The notes: generated by a model from the sequence alone, not told the origin. DNA of 64,000 nucleotides from Aerococcus tenax (GCF_003286645.3 NZ_CP127382.2:1736001-1800000); one strand, 5' to 3'; counted from the stretch's first letter, positions 8,588 to 16,508 are shown. Made by a program: numbers and translations.

Positions 8588-8705
8588 TTTTTCTGCTCCT
8601 TTTTTTGGCTAGTCAACCAGCATTTCATTTTAGGGATAGTTTACCATGAACATGTGGGAATAACAGGTCTTTTCGTGGGAATTTCCAAGGCTTGGAGATT
8701 AACCC

Positions 8706-9428
8706 TCAGTCAAGCTCTTGGACAAAGGTCAAGTGCTTGTCATCCGACCCCTCAGCCAAGTAGCGGTAGCCCGCCTCAGAAAAGGCTTGGACCTGACTCA
8801 GATCAGTAACTTGCTGGTTAACTAGGTAATTCAAGAGAGCACCCCGGCCCTTCTTGGCAATCGTGGAGTGCTGTTTGATTTTGCCGTCTTTGATTTGGTA
8901 AAAACCCACATCGATCCAGTCATAGCGGTCTGCATCCAGCAAGCTAGAAAATTCCTGGCTGGCTAGGTTAAGAATCCTTTCACCCGATGCAAAGGCCTGG
9001 TCAAAAGCCCCCTGCCAGAATTTTCTGAGGGACTGTCCCTCCACTTTCAACGGCATGGACAGGTCCAGGCGGTAGGGCTTAATGGGCTGGGTGGCAGGGA
9101 TAGGCCCGTAGAAAGCGGACAAAATCCGCACATGCTGGTCAAGGTAGGCTTGGATCGCTGGGTTTTGTAAATCCAAGTCCAGCTGCCGGTAGGCCAAGCC
9201 ATGGTAGAGGCTAATGGCCAGGTAAGTCTTAGCTTGGTCAAAATCTTCTATATAAGCTAAGTTAGTCTCTAACAACTTGTCCTTCACCTTTAAAGTTTTC
9301 GCCACTTCTTCTGGGCTCAGGGACTTCAAGGCCTGGACCACTGCTTGACTTTGAGGGCTAAGTTGCCAGTCTTCCTGGCGCGGCTGACCTTGGGACATTT
9401 CCTTGGCCGGGGAAAAAATAATCTTCAT
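8706..9428 (-). CDS. yaaA: YaaA family peroxide-stress protein (UPF0246)
   Basis: 240 residues beginning MKIIFSPAKEM, the family signature, with LYHGLAYRQLD, ILSAFYGPIPATQPIKPYRLDLSMPL and KKGRGALLNYLV in the usual order. In E. coli YaaA lowers intracellular iron and limits Fenton damage under peroxide stress and binds DNA; the same role here is by family only. AAAGGAG stands before the start. It is divergent from the acyltransferase-like gene. Confidence 0.9.
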   Translation of the reverse strand: MKIIFSPAKEMSQGQPRQEDWQLSPQSQAVVQALKSLSPEEVAKTLKVKDKLLETNLAYIEDFDQAKTYLAISLYHGLAYRQLDLDLQNPAIQAYLDQHVRILSAFYGPIPATQPIKPYRLDLSMPLKVEGQSLRKFWQGAFDQAFASGERILNLASQEFSSLLDADRYDWIDVGFYQIKDGKIKQHSTIAKKGRGALLNYLVNQQVTDLSQVQAFSEAGYRYLAEGSDDKHLTFVQELD

Positions 9429-9481
9429 AAATAATCTCCTTTATATCGGGTCTACTGCTTGTATTTTACCATAGGAGTAAT

Positions 9482-9512
9482 CTTGCTCTTTGGTGCGCTT
9501 ATCGCACCCTGA
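9482..9512 (-). repeat. Half-unit of the intergenic hairpin repeat family
   Basis: Read on the minus strand, GGTGCGATAAGCGCACC followed by AAAGAGCAAGA matches the left arm of the hairpin unit at 60.32-60.36 kb. The matching right arm is missing, so this is a decayed or truncated copy in the yaaA/acyltransferase intergenic space. Confidence 0.55.
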
Positions 9513-9602
9513 GTTTTATAGTTTATAAAAATAACTTTTATTGGACAAAAAAGTCGAATTATATTATGGTTTTTTTATCAGTTTTTAGGGGAGTAGAGGA
9601 AA

Positions 9603-10292
9603 ATGGAAAAAGAATTTGGTCCAGTTTTGCGCTTTTTGAGAGGAATTGTTCGCTTATTTATACCCACATACCAGCTCGACCAAGACACGATACCCGACTT
9701 GAGCCAGCCGACCGTCTTTGTCTCCCACCATGAGAACCTCAGAGGCCCGCTTAAAATTATTATCTGGACCACTATTTTTATGCGAATCTGGGTCCTGGCC
9801 AAGTTGACCGACCCTAAGGCCTGCTACCACCTTTTTGTGGGCTATACCTTTACCCAACGTTTCCATCTTCCTAAAGCTATCGCCAAGATCTTGGCTTTTC
9901 CAGCGGCCTGGATCGTGGCATTCTTCCTCAAGCAAGCTCGGGTCATTCCTGTTTATCGGGGAAGTCGTCAGCTTAAGAAGACCTTCACTACTAGCCTCCA
10001 AGCCCTAGAAGAGCGCGTCCCCGTCACTATCTTCCCTGATGTGGACTATCAAAGTAAGGACCAACCTGTGGGAAAAATCTACGAAGGCTTCCTCCATTTG
10101 GAGAAACTCTACTACCGCAAATACCACCGCCATATCCAATTTGTCCCCCTCTACGCTAATCGAAAGACCCATAAGATCTATTGCGGACAGGCAGTCACCT
10201 TCCAAGGTCCAAAAGAAAACTTCCGCCAAGAACGTGACCAGGTTGCCCAAAAACTCCAAGACCAACTCAACCAACTCCTTGATAAAGACTAA
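9603..10292 (+). CDS. PlsC-like acyltransferase homologue with altered motifs
   Basis: 229 residues, resembling lysophosphatidic acid acyltransferases in layout. VFVSHHENLRGP stands where the catalytic HX4D motif belongs, IPVYRGSRQLKK at the glycerophosphate-binding motif, and VTIFPDVDYQSK at the FPEGT motif. The Asp of HX4D is not in place and FPEGT reads FPDVD, so catalysis is uncertain; there may be an unusual acceptor or no transferase activity. Hydrophobic stretches suggest membrane association. The start has GTAGAGGAAA upstream, and a strong terminator follows, so the gene stands alone. Confidence 0.65.
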   Translation: MEKEFGPVLRFLRGIVRLFIPTYQLDQDTIPDLSQPTVFVSHHENLRGPLKIIIWTTIFMRIWVLAKLTDPKACYHLFVGYTFTQRFHLPKAIAKILAFPAAWIVAFFLKQARVIPVYRGSRQLKKTFTTSLQALEERVPVTIFPDVDYQSKDQPVGKIYEGFLHLEKLYYRKYHRHIQFVPLYANRKTHKIYCGQAVTFQGPKENFRQERDQVAQKLQDQLNQLLDKD

Positions 10293-10311
10293 AACAATCT
10301 GAAGAAGTTAA

Positions 10312-10358
10312 CCCTGACCGCCACTCTCCTAGTTAAAGTGGCAGTCAGGGCTTTTTTA
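10312..10358 (+). terminator. Rho-independent terminator
   Basis: A 14-nt arm CCCTGACCGCCACT (10312-10325) pairs with AGTGGCAGTCAGGG (10337-10350) with one mismatch, followed by CTTTTTTATT. It ends the acyltransferase-like transcript 20 bp after its stop. Confidence 0.9.
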
Positions 10359-10486
10359 TTCTCTGTTATTTTTTACATCGATAAGTCCGCAAGTTGAATT
10401 TCCAGCTTTTTCTGACTATTACCCTTATAATAAAAATATCAGGTGGTCAAAATCTGGCCACCAAGAATAAAAGAGGAGGAAGAACT

Positions 10487-10912
10487 ATGTCAATGCGTGA
10501 TCAATTAATTGGTACCTGGCGTTTACTTTCATACGAAACCGAAAAAGACGGCGAAAAGGTTTATCCTTTCGGTAAAGACGCTAAGGGCTTTATTATGTAC
10601 AACCCTGACGGCTACATGTCCGCTCAATTATCCAAAGTCGGCCGGACTCCATACGAATCAGGCGATATCCACACAGGGACTACCGAAGAAATGGCAGAAG
10701 CCGCCCACGGCTATATGGCCTATTCCGGTCGTTTTGAAGTCGACGAAGAAAAAGGGGAAGTCACCCACCACATGGACGTCTCCATGAACCCGACTTGGGA
10801 AGGCCAAGCCCAACCACGTGTTGGCCAAATTGACGGCAAGATCCTATCGATCTATAACGGCCTCCACCCAGAAGACCAACTCAAATGGGAACGAGTAGAA
10901 CCATACGAATAA
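10487..10912 (+). CDS. Lipocalin-like domain protein
   Basis: 141 residues from the ATG at 10487, chosen because GAGGAGGAAGA precedes it. The sequence MRDQLIGTWRLLSYETEKDG, then YPFGKDAKGFIMYNPDGYM, is typical of the small lipocalin-like family (PF13924), a beta-barrel that may bind a small hydrophobic ligand; no enzymatic role is established. It is followed 109 bp on by an SDR dehydrogenase on the same strand, so they may share a transcript. A repeat shared with two other gene ends starts just after its stop. Confidence 0.8.
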   Translation: MSMRDQLIGTWRLLSYETEKDGEKVYPFGKDAKGFIMYNPDGYMSAQLSKVGRTPYESGDIHTGTTEEMAEAAHGYMAYSGRFEVDEEKGEVTHHMDVSMNPTWEGQAQPRVGQIDGKILSIYNGLHPEDQLKWERVEPYE

Positions 10913-10913
10913 G

Positions 10914-10953
10914 AAGGATGTGAGGAAGAATCAGGGAGGGAGATTCCCTACCC
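10914..10953 (+). repeat. GGATGTGAGGAAG gene-end repeat, copy 1
   Basis: A 40-bp stretch beginning AGAAGGATGTGAGGAAG and ending GGGAGATTCCCTACCC, directly after a stop codon. It recurs at 22473-22505 (minus) and 55324-55363 (plus), each time at the 3' end of an unrelated gene. Confidence 0.7.
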
Positions 10954-11021
10954 AAGTACAACAATCACATCTTTTATTGTAGAAATAATTTTTAACAAAT
11001 ATTCATAAGGAGGACTTATTT

Positions 11022-11780
11022 ATGGCAAATACCAATCGCGTTGTTGTTGTCACTGGTGGCGGGTCAGGAATTGGCCTAGCTATCGCTAAAAGCTTTGCAG
11101 AGAACGGTGACAAAGTCGCTATTCTCGGTCGGACCAAGGAAAAATTAGACAAGGCTGCTGAAGGGCACGAAAATCTCTACGGCTTCCCTTGTGACATCCA
11201 AGTTGAAGACGAAGTTAAAGCAACCACCGAAGCTATCGCCAAAGAACTCGGTGATATTGATGTCTTAGTCAACAATGCCGGCTTACAAAGAATTCATTCC
11301 GTGGAAGACTTTCCACTTTCTGACTGGGACCAAGTGATCGGTACCATCTTAACCGGGACCTTCCTCATGACCAAGTACTCCCTCCCCTACATGACTAAAA
11401 ATGAATGGGGCCGGGTCATTACCATTTCCTCCGGTCATGGTCGTCGTCCAGATAAATACAAGTCAGCTTATGTAGCGGCTAAACATGGTCAAATCGGTTT
11501 CACTAATACCGTAGCTATGGAATATGCCCAAGCTGGCGTTACCGCTAACTCTATCCTACCAGGCGCTACCAATACTGATTTAATCCAAAATCAATTAGGT
11601 GACCTGGCTGAAAAAGATGGCACTTCCAAACAAGAAGCCCTAGAAACCCATATCTTAGGCGCTCAATGGATGAAAGAACTCATTGAACCCGAAGAAATTG
11701 GTGCTCTCGCTGTCTTCTTAGCTTCTGACGGTGCCGCTAAGATTACCGGCGAAGCAATCGGTATTACCGGTGGGGAATAG
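11022..11780 (+). CDS. Short-chain dehydrogenase, 3-hydroxybutyrate dehydrogenase-like
   Basis: 252 residues, classical SDR fold. The NAD(P)-binding TGGGSGIG is at about residues 11-18, NNAGLQ follows, the catalytic Ser is in ISSGHGRR and the Tyr/Lys pair is in YKSAYVAAKHG. The NNAGLQ, FPLSDWD and YVAAKHG segments match 3-hydroxybutyrate dehydrogenases best, so it may reduce acetoacetate or a related beta-keto compound; the substrate is inferred. AAGGAGG is placed well before the ATG. A strong hairpin terminator follows at 11841. Confidence 0.85.
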   Translation: MANTNRVVVVTGGGSGIGLAIAKSFAENGDKVAILGRTKEKLDKAAEGHENLYGFPCDIQVEDEVKATTEAIAKELGDIDVLVNNAGLQRIHSVEDFPLSDWDQVIGTILTGTFLMTKYSLPYMTKNEWGRVITISSGHGRRPDKYKSAYVAAKHGQIGFTNTVAMEYAQAGVTANSILPGATNTDLIQNQLGDLAEKDGTSKQEALETHILGAQWMKELIEPEEIGALAVFLASDGAAKITGEAIGITGGE

Positions 11781-11840
11781 ATATTTTCCTTTCTAAGTGA
11801 GTTAACTAACTTAGAAGATTAGAATGATATTCATTACTGA

Positions 11841-11899
11841 AATAAGCTCTACTCAAGCACTTCAATCATTTGAAATCGCTTAGTAGAGCTTATTTTTCA
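11841..11899 (+). terminator. Long-stem terminator after the SDR gene
   Basis: Perfect 13-bp arms AATAAGCTCTACT (11841-11853) and AGTAGAGCTTATT (11882-11894), extended inward by AAGC/GCTT, with TTTTTC following. The stem is long for a plain terminator but the T-run supports that role. Confidence 0.8.
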
Positions 11900-11957
11900 C
11901 TTTACTTATATATTAATATGATGTAACATAAAAAAACTTTATGTTAGGAATAGTATT

Positions 11958-13112
11958 ATGAACAATAAAATAAACTTAAATTTGTATGGACTACTTTCAA
12001 ACGCCTTTTTTGAATCATCTATTTGGATGATATATTTGTCTCAAAATGGATGGAACATGCTAGAAATAGGCTTCGTTCAAGCCATGTTAAATATAAGCCA
12101 AGTTCTGACTGAGGTCCCTTCTGGTTATATAGGTGACAAAATCGGCCATAAAAAAGTCCTAAATATTGCTCAAATTTTTATCATATTATATTCCTTAAGC
12201 TATTTATTTGTTCATACCAAATTTATCGTTTATCTAGGCTTTATATTATATGGCTTTGGACTATCTCTAAAATCTGGAACTGACCAGGCTTTAATTTATA
12301 ATGATATTGGAGAAGGAGATAGCAAAAAATATACCAGTTTAATTGGACAATATAATGCTTTTATAATTATTGGGATGTCCATCAGCACCCTGTTTGGTGG
12401 TATGATCGCAAATGTCAATTGGAGTCTAGTATTTATTATTACAATAGTTATCCAACTAGTATCACTTATCTTTTTGAATACTTTACCTTCTCACCATTCA
12501 ATCTCTAATCAACCAAGCGAAAAAACGAATCTAATTGCTGAAATAAAAGTATTTTTATTAGAAAACAAAAACTATCGCCACTTGATTTATAGTATTGTCT
12601 TATCTCAATCAATTATTTCAATCATGTATCAATACGGCTCCGTTTTCTTCTCTAGCTATGGCATTTCTGTTTCTCATATTTCAATAATATTTTTTATTAT
12701 TTACCTAATCACCGCAACAATTTCTTTTCATATAGAAAATATTTTAAAGAAAATCAATATCAGAAATTTGATCATAAGTACTTTAACCCTATCAATCATT
12801 TTATCTCTGATTATTAATATAGATATGAAATGGATTTCGGCCTTATCTTTTATAATCGTTTTGATCTTATTCGAAATTTTTGATACTTCTGAAAACATCA
12901 TTTTAAACGATACGATTCCAAACAATATTAGAGCCACTATGCTTTCAGTTCCAAATCTACTCACTGCGCTATTAATGTCCATAGAATCAGTGGCTATAGG
13001 AATTTTAGCCAAACATATAAATATAGGCAGCTTAATTTCAATGTGTTTAGCATTATTTTTAGCAGCCTCTTTATTGATTTTTATTATCTCTTCAAAGAGA
13101 TCTAAAAATTAG
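11958..13112 (+). CDS. MFS transporter, A+T-rich
   Basis: 384 residues with twelve predicted membrane helices. The MFS loop 2-3 signature is present as GYIGDKIGHKKVL near residue 57, and LTEVPSGYIGD before it is seen in small drug/metabolite exporters. The substrate is unknown. Its DNA is clearly richer in A and T than the flanking dehydrogenase and lipase-like genes, with many ATA and AAT codons, suggesting acquisition. The ribosome binding site is weak (TAGGAATAGTATT). It lies immediately upstream of the Fst toxin-antitoxin locus. Confidence 0.85.
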   Translation: MNNKINLNLYGLLSNAFFESSIWMIYLSQNGWNMLEIGFVQAMLNISQVLTEVPSGYIGDKIGHKKVLNIAQIFIILYSLSYLFVHTKFIVYLGFILYGFGLSLKSGTDQALIYNDIGEGDSKKYTSLIGQYNAFIIIGMSISTLFGGMIANVNWSLVFIITIVIQLVSLIFLNTLPSHHSISNQPSEKTNLIAEIKVFLLENKNYRHLIYSIVLSQSIISIMYQYGSVFFSSYGISVSHISIIFFIIYLITATISFHIENILKKINIRNLIISTLTLSIILSLIINIDMKWISALSFIIVLILFEIFDTSENIILNDTIPNNIRATMLSVPNLLTALLMSIESVAIGILAKHINIGSLISMCLALFLAASLLIFIISSKRSKN

Positions 13113-13259
13113 AAAGATTATAGAGGGTTTATAATATAAACGGCCTACTTTTTAAGTGAAGTAAGTTTTTTATTTTTTCAAATGATTATCCACATAAATT
13201 TATGACCATTTATGCTATGCTTTTAACATGGCAACTGCCCTAGAATGGGGGTGTTTATC

Positions 13260-13361
13260 ATGATTAAGGAAATCTGTACTCTCATCGTTGCCCCACTTTT
13301 AGTGGGAATAGTTATTGAACTATTCAAACGATACCTTGATCGGATGGACAACGATGATTAG
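13260..13361 (+). CDS. fst: Fst/Ldr-family type I toxin peptide
   Basis: A 33-residue peptide beginning MIKEICTLIVAPLLVGIV, then a charged tail with KRY, DRMDN and a terminal DD. It matches the Fst family (pAD1 par toxin, MKDLFSLVIAPIFVGLVLEM) in length, in the xxAPxxVGxVxE membrane core and in the acidic end. Such peptides insert in the membrane and damage the envelope when freed from their antisense RNA. It is followed by the shared bidirectional terminator and a convergent antitoxin RNA. An extended -10 (TGCTATGCT, 13213-13221) could start the mRNA at about 13228, giving a transcript of about 210 nt, close to pAD1 RNA I. Confidence 0.9.
   Translation: MIKEICTLIVAPLLVGIVIELFKRYLDRMDNDD
13272..13282 (+). 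repeat. Direct repeat in toxin gene, target for antitoxin pairing
   Basis: ATCTGTACTCT at 13272-13282, near the toxin start, is repeated exactly at 13452-13462. The right copy is transcribed in the opposite direction in the antitoxin RNA, which gives complementarity to the toxin mRNA, as with the DRa/DRb repeats of pAD1 par. Confidence 0.8.
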
Positions 13362-13391
13362 TTGCCACAAGGACACACGCTCAGAGCCGCA

Positions 13392-13469
13392 TGAGTGAAA
13401 AAAGAGCCAGGAAGTCGCACCTTCCTGGCTCTTGTGTTTACCATGGCGGATATCTGTACTCTTCCGCAC
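13392..13469 (-). ncRNA. Fst antitoxin RNA (RNA II type)
   Basis: Predicted minus-strand RNA of about 75 nt starting near GTGCGGAAG (13469), running through the right copy of the direct repeat and ending at the bidirectional terminator shared with the toxin mRNA. Its 5' end can fold GCGGA with TCCGC. Size, position, convergence and shared terminator agree with RNA II of the Fst systems, which binds the toxin mRNA at the terminator and the repeats and blocks translation. Confidence 0.82.
13402..13433. terminator. Bidirectional terminator shared by toxin mRNA and antitoxin RNA
   Basis: Perfect 13-bp stem AAGAGCCAGGAAG / CTTCCTGGCTCTT around a 6-nt loop. A six-A run on the left gives the T-run for the antitoxin; TTGTGTTT on the right serves the toxin mRNA. 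Confidence 0.88.
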
Positions 13470-13473
13470 CCAT

Positions 13474-13502
13474 ATTATAACATGAATCCATGTTTTTGTC
13501 AG
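13474..13502 (-). promoter_or_regulatory. Antitoxin RNA promoter
   Basis: On the minus strand CTGACA (13502-13497), a 17-nt spacer and a perfect TATAAT (13479-13474), placing transcription start near 13467. A strong constitutive promoter is what an unstable antisense antitoxin needs. Confidence 0.82.
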
Positions 13503-13548
13503 TTCAATAGCTGAGACCTGTAGGGAGTAACTTATCCATAAAATCTAG

Positions 13549-13716
13549 CTATTTCTTCATATAAGCTTTAACGCCAAAATAAACCAGGGCAAAGACAAAG
13601 TAGGTAATTGTGGCTCCATAGTTATAGAAATTAATGTCTAAAAATAGGTTGAGTAGCAAGGTAATTAGGAACACGCCTCCCATAACGGTGAGTGTTTCAT
13701 TAAGTGCTTTATTCAA
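13549..13716 (-). CDS. Small two-helix membrane protein, unknown
   Basis: About 55 residues with two hydrophobic helices (MGGVFLITLLLNLFLDI and ITYFVFALVYFGVKAYM) and a basic end. I do not recognise it. The TTG at 13716 is chosen because GAAGGA lies 5 nt upstream; a longer frame from a GTG at 13746 lacks a good site. It lies between the Fst locus and a second antitoxin-like RNA, a setting typical of small, mobile toxin-antitoxin islands, but no function can be assigned. Confidence 0.5.
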   Translation of the reverse strand: MNKALNETLTVMGGVFLITLLLNLFLDINFYNYGATITYFVFALVYFGVKAYMKK

Positions 13717-13879
13717 AAAAATCCTTCTTTCTGACAATTTAATCACTTTCGGATATAGGAAGTTTCTAATCTAGAGCACCTTACATTTTCAACTTAACAA
13801 TAATCGAAATAGCATACAAATAATAAGCTCATATTTATTTAAAAAAACAATTTAACTAAAAGATTATTAATCCAGATAG

Positions 13880-13953
13880 CCAAAAAATAGCCACCCCACT
13901 GCCATGGGATGGCTATCATGCTTTTCAAGACGGAAATTTTCACCCTTCCGCAC
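13880..13953 (-). ncRNA. Second RNA II-like antitoxin RNA without a toxin gene
   Basis: On the minus strand TTGAAA, a 16-nt spacer and CATGAT precede GTGCGGAAGGGT, exactly the placement and nearly the sequence seen at the first antitoxin (TATAAT, 4 nt, GTGCGGAAGAGT). The 5' end folds CGGAA with TTCCG, and a terminator stem ATAGCCA/TGGCTAT (13887-13893 with 13910-13916) with TTTTTT follows. Total length is about 74 nt, as for RNA II. No Fst-like reading frame lies on the opposite strand. The hairpin could instead be only the terminator of the lipase-like gene ending at 13998. Confidence 0.55.
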
Positions 13954-13997
13954 TTTTATCATGCCATAAATCCGCTAATTTTCAAAAGTAAAAGTCT

Positions 13998-15716
13998 CTA
14001 TTTCTCTGCTTCCCAGTGGTCGATGAAGTCATAGAGTTCACTTTCCCTTTGGTAGATGATTAAGGACACCACCATGACTAAACCTAGCAAGATGAAGCCC
14101 AGAGCTAAAAGAATAGGGAGATAGGCAGACAGATGGGGCTGGCGGATAAGTACAATTCCCATCACAAAAGTCACTAAGGACAGGAGGAGGCCGCTCAGGG
14201 GAATATCCCAGTGATCACGATGGATTCGGTAAAATTGCCAAGCGCGGATTAGAGATAAACCAATCATCCACACACCCACCTGAACAGGAAGGAAACGGCC
14301 GCCAAAATAGATGCCAGCTCCTGAGAGGACAAAGGCTAAAATAGCTGCCAATAAGTAAGTTCCCCGTAAGCGCGACCCAGGCTGGGTCCAAAAGTAGCGC
14401 AGGTCCCAGAGTCCTGAAATAAAGATGACTAAGAGGAAAAATCCCGCTAGAAAGCTTAAGTCATAACTGGGCTTAACCAAAAGAACCAGCCCCGAGAAAA
14501 TTAAGGCGCCCCCAACCAAGACGCTCACCCAGGGTTGGTCTTGGTGCCAGTGACTAACTTGTTGAAGGACTTCATTCTTGATGGATTGGGGATAGTAAGA
14601 GTCCTCACTGGTCTGACGTCTACGCTTCAAGGCCCGCCCAATCAAGACCAAGTCATTCAAGGTTGACATCAAAAAACGCTGGGTCGAACGATCTAGAGAC
14701 TTGCCTTCCCGATACAAATTACCAATGAAGCCGGAGAAATCCTGGTCAACATCCTTGAAACTATCGATACCGGTTTGGTTTAAAAGTTCAAAGACTAGGA
14801 AGAAGAAACGCTCAATATTTTCTTGCCCCTGCCACTGCATCCAGACATTCATGGTGGCTTGGGCCAGCTGGCTGGTAGGGGTGGTGCTTTGAACCAGCTT
14901 AAAGTGGGTCTCTTCCACCTCCCACATCTCCATCAGGTGTTGCATGAGAGAAATTCCCGAACTTCTCACCACCACAGGCTTAACCGCCGCATAGAGAATG
15001 ATCCCAATTAGGGAATCCTCGGGCACATATTCATGGATCCGCCCTTGAATTCGGTGAAAGTTTTCTTGGGCTAGAGTTTCACGGTGAATACCGGGCGAAT
15101 CAAAGGCATACACCGCATTCAGACGGTCTTGGTAGGCTTTATCCTGTTGGATAGAAGCAACAACAGCCAAGTTGCCACCTTTGGAATGGCCGGAAACGAT
15201 GATGGTTTCCTCAGGGTCCGTCGTATAATCAAGCACTTGACGCAGATAGTCAGTGGCTGACTTTTGTGAGGGCATGGCCTTTTGGTAGGCCAGTTTGAAA
15301 TTCTCCCGCCAACCAACTAAGTGGTCGTCGGTCCCCCGAAAGGCAATGATTTTAAAGTGATGTGGCACTTCCACCACCAAGGCCGCAAACTGAAGCACCG
15401 CCTCCCGGTTCAACTGGGAATTAAAGCCATAGAGACGGATGTCTTGAAAACGTTGGCCATCCACCATGGCTTCCAAAAGTTCATAGCGGCCGCCCATGAT
15501 CCACTGCCACAAACCTTGAAAGGAATAGTCTTGGTCCTTTAAGGCCTGGTAGAGGGTGGGTAAATCCCAATAGTCCTCCCCACTCAAATCATCCGGCAAA
15601 AGCCCAGCGATAGGCAGATTACTCAACTCCGTTAAAGCCGCAATATCCACTTCATTAAGCGCCAAATCAGAAAAGGACTGGTCCATATTAGCCTTGAGAT
15701 AATCAACAATCCGCAT
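13998..15716 (-). CDS. DUF2974 lipase-like hydrolase fused to a membrane domain
   Basis: 572 residues. The N-terminal 350 or so form an alpha/beta hydrolase of the Mbeg1/DUF2974 type: LQFAALVVEVPHHFKIIAFRGTDD in parts, the nucleophile elbow GHSKGGNLAVVAS (catalytic Ser), and FDSPG downstream. The C-terminal third has about six helices with a DUF308/HdeD look (GGALIFSGLVLLVKPSYDLS; GIVLIRQPHLSAYLPILLAL). The active domain should face the cytosol, as no signal peptide is seen; its lipid or ester substrate is unknown. The ATG at 15716 has AGGAGG 7 nt upstream; a GTG 15 bp earlier is unlikely. Confidence 0.8.
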   Translation of the reverse strand: MRIVDYLKANMDQSFSDLALNEVDIAALTELSNLPIAGLLPDDLSGEDYWDLPTLYQALKDQDYSFQGLWQWIMGGRYELLEAMVDGQRFQDIRLYGFNSQLNREAVLQFAALVVEVPHHFKIIAFRGTDDHLVGWRENFKLAYQKAMPSQKSATDYLRQVLDYTTDPEETIIVSGHSKGGNLAVVASIQQDKAYQDRLNAVYAFDSPGIHRETLAQENFHRIQGRIHEYVPEDSLIGIILYAAVKPVVVRSSGISLMQHLMEMWEVEETHFKLVQSTTPTSQLAQATMNVWMQWQGQENIERFFFLVFELLNQTGIDSFKDVDQDFSGFIGNLYREGKSLDRSTQRFLMSTLNDLVLIGRALKRRRQTSEDSYYPQSIKNEVLQQVSHWHQDQPWVSVLVGGALIFSGLVLLVKPSYDLSFLAGFFLLVIFISGLWDLRYFWTQPGSRLRGTYLLAAILAFVLSGAGIYFGGRFLPVQVGVWMIGLSLIRAWQFYRIHRDHWDIPLSGLLLSLVTFVMGIVLIRQPHLSAYLPILLALGFILLGLVMVVSLIIYQRESELYDFIDHWEAEK

Positions 15717-15787
15717 CACTACCCTCCTCACAATTTATACTTAACCCTATTATAGATAAACCTGCTCAGGAAGCCAAAAATTAAAAA

Positions 15788-15856
15788 AGTGCGACAAGCG
15801 CATTAGAGGGCAGGACCATTTTTTTGAAATGGACGTTTGCTCTGCGCTTAGAGCAA
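15788..15856 (+). repeat. Intergenic hairpin repeat, solo short unit
   Basis: GTGCGACAAGCGC on the left pairs with GCGCTTAGAGC on the right, with inner partial pairing (AGAGGGCAGGACCAT with ATGGACGTTTGCTCT). Its right half matches 60128-60170 read on the other strand (GGACGyTTGCTCTGCGCTT). This is the smallest complete unit of the family in the window. Confidence 0.6.
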
Positions 15857-15944
15857 ATTTCAATTAGATAATGCGCATAATAATAAAGTATTCTTTTTTA
15901 TATGATCAAGTATTTATCAAAAATATTATTCATCGGTATGAGCA

Positions 15945-16306
15945 GTAGTGGCGCTTTGAAATTAGTCGTTAGCCATGAACAAGCAAGCATCAGGGTGTGA
16001 GGGCTGGCAACTAGCTTTCGTTCACTGGAGCAAGTCACCAGAGCAGTCTGCAAGACTGCAGCGGGGACTTGTGAAGTGACACGAAAGTGGCCAGGACGAA
16101 CCCGACTGGATGTGAAATATCGGATCGTAGGCATAAGCCGTACGAACCGTTTGAAGCTCGCTAGGCGAGAGACCTTGCGCTCGAGCCGGTGCTGCTTTAG
16201 CCGTTGGAACTTTAGTGACTTACGGATAAAGTACAAAACGGCTTTAGCCGTTATTGACCCTTTATATTCAACGACTAAATTCAAAAGCAGAACGAATGCT
16301 CATTAA
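15945..16306 (-). repeat. Long intergenic repeat R1, copy a (no 48-bp insert)
   Basis: About 350 bp that matches 59713-60065 in opposite orientation. Shared blocks, read on the minus strand, are GAGCATTCGTTCTGCTTTTG, CACCGGCTCGAG, CAAGGTCTCTC, GTCGGGTTCG, CTTTCGTGTCACTTCACAAG, ACTTGCTCCAGTGAACGAAA, CCAGCCCTCACACCCTGATG and TTTCAAAGCGCCACT. It has internal inverted repeats, including a perfect GCAGTCT/AGACTGC hairpin. Reading frames inside show no protein character. It fills most of the 780-bp space between the lipase-like and methyltransferase genes. Copy a lacks the hairpin insert of copy b. Confidence 0.75.
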
Positions 16307-16327
16307 AATTACTTAGTAAAGAAAAAA

Positions 16328-16352
16328 ACAACCCACTGTCTGAGTGGGTTGT
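16328..16352 (-). terminator. Rho-independent terminator of the methyltransferase gene
   Basis: ACAACCCACT (16328-16337) and AGTGGGTTGT (16343-16352) form a 10-bp stem with a five-base loop; on the minus strand a seven-T run follows. Confidence 0.8.
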
Positions 16353-16508
16353 AAAGGAAAAAAACAAAAATGAAAGGATGATGCAATCTCTCGATTGCTT
16401 CGCATCTATTGTAACACGATCTTCTAACATATGTAAGGGCTTACATATACTTTTTTGAAATTTTCCCATAACTATTTACTTATTTATAGCTTTCCTCAAA
16501 CTACCAGT

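Noticed and set aside
15898..16284. 128-codon frame between the lipase-like and methyltransferase genes
   Set aside because: It lies inside repeat R1. The homologous copy at 59.7-60.0 kb does not keep the frame, so it is not a gene.
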